Source: Epiperipatus broadwayi
Lineage: Eukaryota; Onychophora; Udeonychophora; Euonychophora; Peripatidae
Reading direction: 5' to 3'
Length of the DNA stretch: 64,000 bases
Assembly (NCBI GenBank): GCA_028023455.1
Contig: JAQFVV010006200.1
Location: 9,038,521-9,102,520 of the forward strand
A program made the translations under genes and the position numbers. How positions within the stretch are numbered: the first letter of the stretch is position 1; every line of letters begins with the position of its first letter. The notes under the pieces are model-generated. The model saw only the letters and a program-made list of their open reading frames with translations. It was not told the origin of the DNA and did not search any database. This document shows, piece by piece, positions 55,601-64,000 of this stretch.

Positions 55601-58600
55601 TAAGAAGTAACCTTGATGTGCTTATTGGAATTCTTAAGTGAAGGAAGTCACGCGACTTATTTAGGCTATATATGTATATTTTTCCCCCTCAAAATATGTA
55701 CCGAGAATGTAATTTATGATCCCTTAACATAGTTTGCACAAGAAATGTGTGCAGGATAGTATTTGAGTTAAATTAGTTGTTTTATAGAAAATACTTTTTA
55801 AGTATACATTAAAAGGCAACACTATTTGCATAAAACATTGCCTTTGATTAGATTGCTCAGCATCCAAAATGCATTTAGGTTGTATCAAATATTTTCAATA
55901 TCTCTGAATAAACTAACGATATTAGTTTTTCATTTAAAAAAATATTTCTAAAAAATTACATTTAAGAAATATGTACACCCATATTATTAAGCATTTTTTC
56001 ATCAAGTAAATGTAATATCAGAAATTGATGTTGCAATTCAAATTTTATTTTGCCATGTAGAGATTAGAATGTATATTTTAAAATATATATATTGAATGAA
56101 TTTTTATCTATTGAAAGTCATAGTTTAAGATTAAAAGTGCTTATAATTCTGTGGTTATGCATATGTATAATATTCTGTCAAATCCAAATTTTAATGCTTA
56201 ATTTTTTTTTAATTTCAGTCTCCCCACAGAATTTCAATGTTAAGAACAATAATTTAGTAACAATCACATTTTTTGCAAGTAATGCAAATAAAAAGTACAA
56301 TTAAAGCCATGTGGCTTTTCTTTCTTAGAATTTTATTATTTGCATAAAAGTTAATTCTAACATGTTTTATTTGTATGTATGTAAAATATTACATTTTACA
56401 CATTTTTAAAAAAAAAATAATGGAAACAAAAATCCATTACTGTAAATGAGTTTATGAAATTCTATATGAAATTGTTTATCATTATGCAACTCGTTTTAGA
56501 GATCAGAAAATGAAAACCATTTTTATTGCTATGCATGCTGTTATATAATTTATACTTTTATAATTGGTTGTCACCTGCAGACCAAAAGCTTACATATATA
56601 ACAATGCCTTGCAGTAGTGTATGGTGATTGAAATATGAAATACAGTTTTTATGTGTAACTTTAGTGTCTGTTGGAAGAAGGAAAAAGAAATCAAATGAGA
56701 ATAAGTAAAAGAAATAACCTAAACAACTTGATTGCTCATTTATTTTTGCAACACTATCACAAATATGATAACTAAAAATGTTCAAAGGATCAGAGCAAAA
56801 TTAAAGCATATAATACCAAATTGATGATGTAGTTGTGAACCACCTAATATATAATGCCAGATTGAGAACTACTGATTTAATAGGAATTATGGTGTAGATG
56901 CAGCTCATTTGCCTGCCATTCCTCAACAAATCTGAGACAAGAAAGACAGATGGAAAATATGTCATTTTCATCATTCAGCAATTGCAAAGCTAGATGAGTA
57001 CTGCTTTCTTCATGGTTCCTATATAAGGGGTTACTGGGGGCCTTTGCCCTACTCAGACTTTATTGATAAAAATTGGTTTTTTATTTCATTATTTGCAAAG
57101 GGAATACAAGTGTCTCATTTAACATAATGTCTGCTGATTGATTATTATTATCTGAATCCCTATCTAAATGATTGAGCATTTACCATGTTTTTTCAATCTT
57201 CTAGATAAAATATTAATTTAGAATTAATGTGTAAACTCATAAAAGTTATGCTTTTTGTGAATATTCAGCAATTATGTACTGTTGAGTTTGTAGAATTTCT
57301 TGACAACTCTTGTATGATCATTTTTACAATAATTGATATGCAAGCAGACACTTATTGCATACATAAATAGCCATATTGAATATTTGTTTATTAATGTCAT
57401 ATTTTTTTAGCACTGACCAAGATAATAATCGTTAACAGATCAAAGTGAGATAGAGGTACCATATTCTCATCACCCATATAAATATGATCCCTTTGCAACC
57501 GATAATGAAGGCTGCATTATACTTTCTTTTTACAATAATTATACTGATTATTTTGGATAACTAGGTTGATTGACTATATATTGTTTATCTAAAAGAAAAT
57601 TCTGAACCTATTTGTGTGCTGAAAAATTTACAAGATTCTAAATCCAGTTTGTGGACAATGTAAAAGAATACATTAAGCACTATACCATGGAGCCCATTAT
57701 TTGCAGATTGAAGCAGTAAATATTGAACAATTATTATTATTTTTGATTATACCAATTCAGATTTTATAGGGCTTTTTGAAAACAAAGTAAAATGTAAATG
57801 TATTCATTTAGCTTTAAAAAGAACTTTCCATTCACAAAACTGGCTATAGTAATGCTGTTAGGTATGTAGAAGTCTTGAATAATTACTGACATTAATATGA
57901 AATAAATAATAATTGACCACTTTTGTTTATTCATGAGTTTACCACATTCTTCTTAGTTCATATTGTTTACATATGATATATATAGACAACATTTTGATAC
58001 TCATGATCTGCATTTTATTGTGGAAATTTAAAATCAAGTTATCCAAATCAACATAGTCATTTCAAGCTATCAAATTTGAAAAAGTTTGATGCAAACAATT
58101 TACAAAAATGGCTAACTTGACTCAGATATTTTATATTGGTTAAAATCTACTTTGTCCTAATATTTGTTTCAGGTGAGGAAAAATTTCCAAATTTGTTAAA
58201 TATCTATGTAATCATTTAATTAAACATTTCACTCCCAGTCAAATAAAGTAACCAAGATGAAATTTAATTTATAACTTTGAAAGCTAATTGAATCCATAAC
58301 AGGCTTGTAATTGCCAATTTTAAGATTTGAGAAATGAAGCTTAATTAATTGGTTTAGTATTTGATTCAGGAATGAATTTTTGAGTCTGCAAGTATTGGCA
58401 AATCTGTTGCTCAATTTTGATAATATAATTAAAGCACCTTGTTTATATTAATAAATATAAGCTCAATCATATTTAAATGTCAAAAGAAATTATTAAATTC
58501 ATTGCCAAACTGATACATCAAATGATGTAAAAATAGTAGAAATTATTGTAATAAGTATCATGAAATACTTCCATTTTGTTGTACAAATTATCTATTAAGT

Positions 58601-59640
58601 AAGTGCTGATATTTTAAAATTAGCTGTGCTGTAGCAAAAAGATAATCATATGGATATAATGTTTTTCTGCCAAATCACTTTCTAATTTTTCTGATAATGA
58701 AAGGGAATTATTAAAACTTAATTTCAAACAAAGTAAAATGATTACTAGGTAAATTGGTTGAATATGACTACAAGAAAATTTACAATTGTTTTAAACTATC
58801 TATTACAAAAATTGATTCAGGTATTGTATATTAATTCATCTTTTACAAATTAGCAAGACTATAAAGAATCATCCAAATTTGGGAATAATGTAATTCTAGA
58901 TTACAAGAAAACCTATGTCTCTATGCAGATTCATTCTCTAAAATATCACCAATGTTTGAAAATCAGTATTGATCCATTACAAGTAATTTCCAGATATGTT
59001 TATTTTCTGAATGTGTTCAAAATAAATAAATTTACACTAGACAATAATTTATATATGCTAGATATTAAAGTGACCAAGCATGATTTTATAAATTTTGTAT
59101 GAATATTTAGTAATATGATATTTTTGTATATTTACTTAGCTGAGAAGAAGACTGTTGAATAATTGAAACTATTAACTTGAATAGATGATCAGTATAGAAA
59201 TTTATTTGTATTAAATGCATGTGTGAAGTGTTTTAATATTTATATTTATCTGTCTATTATATATTATTTTAAAAAAATACTCTGTCACAAAAAATAAATG
59301 TAATCGCAAGGAATATTCCTTATGATTATATATTATTTTTGAGTGATTTTTTTCACTAAAAATATCTGGAGGATTAGATCAAAATTAAAGGATTTAATAC
59401 TATTCATTAACACTTTTTTTTAATTTCATCATGGTTATATCATCGAGTATAATTAAGCTTTAATAATCCTATAATAAACTTATAGTTATTAAAAAATTAA
59501 GGACATCTATATAAATACTGAAGTGTTTTCAGATCTATATGATTATAAAAGCAATTTCACTTAGATTGAAAATAATGTTTTTTTAGTGCTGGTAGCTTGA
59601 TAATAAAGTGAAGTAAGAGAGAACTGCTAGAGGATATGGG
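52624..59640 (+). other. 7 kb of AT-rich DNA without recognised genes
   Basis: No LINE, PLE, LTR or RNA signature was recognised. Open frames are short and low-complexity. A polypyrimidine tract with AG near 56218 precedes a 28-codon open segment (SPQNFNVKNNNLVTITFF...) ending in TAA at 56301-56303, which could be a terminal exon but is weak. TA-rich and T-rich microsatellites occur at 52624, 53196, 56085 and elsewhere. Intergenic or intronic DNA and very old repeats are the likely content. Confidence 0.5.
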
Positions 59641-59644
59641 CATT

Positions 59645-60206
59645 AGATCCAAAAGGTCCAGATGCTCTGTTCTGGGATCCAATAAGTTTTTTACTGATGA
59701 AAGCTAAAAACTAGTTTGAGGATTTGGTTAGGACAGCAAGTTGCATAATCATGATGAAATGAAAAGATTTTATTACTGAACAGCGTTATATAATTTGGGA
59801 TATTTTTGATGTCATTGATTTAATGTCGATCCTGGCTGCAGGATTGAGTTGCCTATGTTTTTTAAAAAGAGTATAACATATACCCAATTGATTTCATATT
59901 TATAGGATTATACAAACAAGTTGCCAGTTCCAGTGCACTGCTTCCAAATCCCAAAAGTTTCTCACTGTTGAAAATTGTAAGCTAGAAATTAGTCCGGCAT
60001 AAGGATTTATTAAGTACTAATATCTGGCATCTATTGACTATTAAAGCTTACACTTGATGACTTAACTTTGGTGAAAAAAGAAATTGCTACTGTTGCGGAA
60101 ATGGTGCTTTCACTTGAGCAATGTGTAGGATTGCTTCAAATTGAAGGGATTAGAAAGATAAAGTCAGTTAATGAGAAAAAGAAAGATTTAATCACATTTT
60201 TATAGA
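59645..60206 (+). repeat. degenerate direct repeat pair and a short open segment
   Basis: Segments at about 59656-59722 and 59925-59995 share TCCAGxxGCxCTG, ATCCAATAAGTTTTTTACTG / ATCCCAAAAGTTTCTCACTG and AGCTAAAAACTAGTTTG / AGCTAGAAATTAGTCCG. A 50-codon open segment at 60051-60206 (from LDDLTLVKKEIATVAEMVLS to a TAG) looks like a short coiled coil but has no start codon in place. Likely an old repeat. Confidence 0.35.
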
Positions 60207-60289
60207 TGGGTATTTGTCCACATATGTATATATATATATATTTAAAAATATTTTAGTGCTACTACAATATATAGTTGACTCTTGATGAA

Positions 60290-63200
60290 CTATCATTAAC
60301 ATTTTCAATTGTTATCAATCCATCTTCTCTGATCTATAGCCTCTTTTCTCTACATCATTCCAGCACACTTCCTTATTTCATCCATTTATCTCACTTGTGG
60401 GCTCTTTATAATTCTTTTATAATATCTTGGAATTCAATTTTAAGATTCCAACTGTTCATCTATTATCATCCCTTCTAGCAATATGTTCAGTCCAAGTCCA
60501 GTCTTTTAATTTTTCAGTGTTGTTAGTAACGTTTGTTCTCTCACCCAGGTATTTCATTTTCAATCTCTTTCTATTACTCCTTACATGCATCTCTATATAC
60601 TTTTTTAGGTGGTCTGAAGTCTGTATTGCTCTTCTGTTAAATATCCAAGTCTCAGATTTAAGTAAGAACTAATTAATAAAAACATTTCTTTTCAAACACA
60701 TAGGCATATTTCCTTTTAAAATTAAATTAATTCTAGAAAATGCACTCAGACCAAGTTTAATTCTATGTTTAATTTCATCCATTATGTTTCCATCTGTAGT
60801 AATAATCTGACCAAGATATTTGTAATTGGTAACTTCTTTTAACTTATTTTTTCCATTGAACATTATTTTATTCTTTTTAACATTTACTTTTAATCTACTT
60901 TCTTACTTTCATCTGATAACTCTTGTAACATTTTCTGAAAGTTTTAAAGTATTATTTGCAAAAACAACTATATCATCAGCAAAATCTAGATGAGTTAAAT
61001 AATCTCCATTTACTTTTACTCTCTTAGCTTCACTTTTTAATCCACAAAATACTTCTTGCAAAACTGCAGAAAAACCTTTTGGAGATATGGAATCACCCTG
61101 TCATATACTCTTATAATATTAATCTTTCTAGTATCATTATGTAATTTAATTCTTCTGCATTTTTATAAATATTCTTCAGAATAATACAAAATTCTGGGTC
61201 TATACTTTGATGATCTAATGCTTTAATCACCGAAGAAATGTTTATGGAATCAAATGCCTTTTCATAATCTACAAGTCCAAAGCATAATGGCAACTCTTAT
61301 TCATTGATCCTTTTTATAACTTCTCTCAATACTTGAATGTGATTCACTGCATTAAAACCACTTCTAAATCCAGCTTGATCTTTTGTTGATTAAAATCCAA
61401 TGTTTGTTGTAGATGAGTTGTGATAATTTTGATTAAAAATTTTGTATAGAACTGATAAAAACCTGATATATCTGTAATTATCATCTTTTTTAAATATTAA
61501 TAATAATATTGCATTCTTCCAATCATCTGGTACATCTTTATCATATAGACATTTAAGTACAAAACTTTATCAAAATTTTTTCTGTTTCTTAATCAGTTTC
61601 TTTTAAGATATCAGTTGTAATTTCATCATTACCTGGAGTTTTTCCCTTTTTCATAAATTTAATTGCATGTCTCACTTCTTCATTTAAAATCCTGGGTAAT
61701 TTAGAAGATATAGTAGTTGTAAAAGGTACTTTTCCATGATTTTTATAGCTATATAATTCTTGATAGAACTTTTTTATATATTTTATATCATCTTTCATTG
61801 TAATAATTGTTTGGATCTTTTTTTTTTATTGCAGAAATAAGTTTTCTACCAATACCAAGATGTTGTTTTGCCTTTTTTGAAACTTATTTTCTTCTATAGC
61901 TTTTCTTGCTAATTCACAATTATATTTATATCATTATCAATTCTTTTTCACACCATTTCACAAAATTTGAGATATTCAATCCTTCTTAATACATAATTTA
62001 TATTTTTTTTTTCCTATTCCTTTTCTTTATAAATTTTGTTGTCTCATTAGAAATTTTACTGGTCATTTGCTGCTTTTTTGTATCAGCTATCTTTATTGCA
62101 GTTTTTAAAAGTATATCAGTTATCTTCATATTGATTTCATTCAAACTGAATCATGTTCAAAATCTATTAATATTTGAAAATGATTTGCAAATTCTAATTT
62201 AAATTCATTGGAATATTTCTGAAAATTAGAAATGTCAACTGTGAATATCGTTTTTCTTAGAGAACATTATAATAATCTTGGAATACATATTTTCAGTTAG
62301 TCAAAATATAATCCAATTCTGCTGTACCTTCATTTGGATACTTTCATGTCCATTTCTATTTAACATTTTTTTTTCAAAAAAAAGAATTAATAATATAGAA
62401 TTTTTTCCTGCAAACTCTGTCATTTCTATCACTATAATGAAATTTACTTGCAGCACTTTTATTTTTCAATTATTTACCAATTCTAGTATTAAAGTATTCC
62501 ATGACAATTTTAAAATGTTGTTTGATTGGTCAAAAGTCTTTTGTACATCCATATAAAAATCCTCTGAGCATAAACTTGAATTATCTGCATTTAATATCTA
62601 TTAAGTTGAATAACTAATCTTGCCACTCTGTCTGATACACCATCAATCTTAATAATGTTCTTCCACTTTTTATTTATAATGAATCCTACTCCACTTGCAC
62701 TTCCAATGTTTGTGCCTTTGTAGTACAATATATGTCCACTTTTTAAATTAATTGTCTCTTCACCTTTTCTTTTAACTTCACAAAGTTCAATAATGTCCCA
62801 TTTAGTTCTACTTTTTGCAATCTTCCTTCAAAAGTGATCTACAATTGTAAATGCCTTCACTTAAAAGTAATGTACAGTTTAAGTACCTAAATAAAAGATC
62901 ATCATCAAATGACTGTCTAGCTCTGCAATCATATTCTTAGCACCCTCTTTTTTTTCTGCTGCCAACCTCTGCCTTGGCTGGTGATTTTACAGCCTTCTGG
63001 GAATAAAGACTTTATTTTTATCTGTCATTATTGTAAATATTTTGGATCTGGTGTCTCAATATTTTAGCACCTCACTGACAATAGCCAATAGCTTGAGACT
63101 GGTTTGGGATGGGGCTAAATCTAAATAGAGATTTTGAATATCTTCTCTTGCAGCATTTATCAGTAAAGCTTGTTTAGAGCATGCTCATTATTTTATTTTA

Positions 63201-63460
63201 TAATAGAAGCTTATCAAGTTAAGTCATGTGATGTATGACTTGATTTTATTTATTATTAGAAAAAAATTTTTTTTCATTTTCATACACATTAATTCTAACT
63301 TCAAGAAAACTCAATTGATATTTCAGTTAGGAGCATGAGAACAAAGTCTATGGTGCTTCTTGTTCTTAAATTCAGAGATAAAAAGCCAATAAATTCGCCA
63401 CGCTAATTAATGCATGTTGGTGAGCAAACCATCCATATTTATGTATTGTATGAATATTCG
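60290..63460 (-). pseudogene. RTE-type LINE, near full length, decayed (copy D)
   Basis: On the minus strand the element runs from about 63460 to 60290. Endonuclease (about 62950-62280): IIELCEVKRKGEETINLKSG, HILYYKGTNIGSASGVGFII, SDRVARLVIQLN and IIQVYA can be followed across frame changes. Linker near 62150-61900. RT: EEVRHAIKFMKKGKTPGNDE at 61798-61589, LVDYEKAFDSINISSVIKAL at 61293-61111, an FADD box near 60980, and YKYLGQIITTDGNIMDEIKH at 60863-60669. The C-terminal part is on both frames to about 60300. A 35-bp deletion lies near the 3' end, and 63050-63260 carries an inserted foldback-related segment. Unlike copies A-C it retains the segment before YEKAFDSI and has extra bases at the shared frameshift site. 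Confidence 0.85.
63050..63260 (-). repeat. foldback-related repeat inserted in the 5' end of RTE copy D
   Basis: AATATTTTAGCACCTCACTG, GAGACTGGTTTGGGAT, AAAGCTTGTTTAGAGCATGC and AAGTCATGTGATGTATGACT follow the order seen, in part inverted, at 29137-29462. Copy B lacks this segment at the equivalent place (about 9220), so it entered copy D later. Confidence 0.6.
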
Positions 63461-64000
63461 CATAGTAATAACAGCTGCAACGATAAATGTATGTAGGGGA
63501 CATTAGAAAATTTGCCATGCTCGGTTTCTTTAAAGTCTCCAAGAAGAATCAAAGGATCTCTTCAGTTAACAGCAAATAGTAATTACAATTGAGCAAAAGA
63601 AAAAGTTATCAGTAAAAATGCCTACATTTTTTTTGAATTTATGATTAGAAATATATATTGAATAAAATAATATATTTTGCAATAAAAAGTGTATATTAAA
63701 TAAAGGAAAGTAAAAAATTAATGTTTAATGTACTTTAATATACTTTCATAACCATAATGGTAAAATACACCATTTTTTATTGATTTCAGTTTTAAAGTTA
63801 ATTTCAATAATTATGTTTTGTTCATGGTGAAACAAATTCGATTTAATAAATTTATTTAAAATAGTAGGCTTCCATGAATAGTTTTGTTTTTGGATTTTCA
63901 TTTGCCCTTATACTTGTGTTTGATTTCCTATTTATTGCTTTCACTTAAAATATTGCCATGGACTAAATGTTTTTGCTTTCTTTTATTTAATACAAATTTT
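63461..64000 (+). other. AT-rich stretch, no gene seen
   Basis: Sequence upstream of the 5' end of RTE copy D up to the window edge. Only short low-complexity frames are present. Confidence 0.5.

Noticed and set aside
59690-59720. CTGATGA motif as hammerhead core
   Set aside because: No stem II or GAAA follows.

Overview
This window reads as transposable-element-rich DNA from a very AT-rich metazoan genome, probably an invertebrate. The species cannot be fixed from the sequence. The reasons are the A+T bias, abundant TA microsatellites, no bacterial-style dense coding, and a mix of RTE-type LINEs, Penelope-like elements (PLEs) with GIY-YIG endonucleases, Gypsy-type LTR retrotransposons and small foldback or TIR elements. 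I found no convincing host protein-coding gene. Almost every coding trace is a decayed retroelement broken by stops, frameshifts or nested insertions.

Layout, left to right. (1) 1-800: 3' end of an RTE LINE (copy A). (2) 1795-14107: a large imperfect inverted duplication. Its arms (1795-7531 and 10083-14107) each carry the 3' part of one RTE LINE plus about 2 kb of flanking DNA. The left arm also has an extra 1.8 kb block holding a 175-bp hairpin and a 161-bp tandem repeat. The spacer holds the rest of LINE copy B, which is interrupted by a TA-flanked TIR element (7641-8509). (3) 14.1-21.4 kb: mostly featureless, with a coiled-coil gag-like relic and an orphan minus-strand tRNA-Lys-type primer-binding site near 18.53 kb. 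(4) 21457-22366: a 337-bp unit in tandem and inverted arrangement, just upstream of PLE1 (22.4-28.3 kb). PLE1 is split by a 3.7 kb insertion that itself contains a minus-strand LINE tail. (5) 29470-34552: a minus-strand LTR retrotransposon (E1) with LTRs of about 1.75 kb and only gag inside. (6) 36.9-38.46 kb: a LINE endonuclease fragment fused directly to a Gypsy gag-pol relic (38.46-41.87 kb). (7) 42054-52623: a second LTR element (E2) with LTRs of about 2.2 kb, a tRNA-Lys-type PBS, a nested PLE2 (44.8-47.6 kb), minisatellites and an unrecognised ORF. (8) 52.6-60.0 kb: AT-rich DNA without recognisable genes. (9) 60.29-63.46 kb: RTE copy D on the minus strand.

The window therefore records layered insertion events. 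E2 probably landed at the downstream end of the Gypsy relic, and PLE2 then landed in E2. PLE1 was split by a composite insert, and LINE copy B was hit by a TIR element and partly duplicated in inverted orientation. Differences between LTR pairs are strikingly concentrated at former CpG sites, suggesting that these elements were CpG-methylated in the germline. All boundaries were read by eye and may be off by several bases; no alignments or searches were run.
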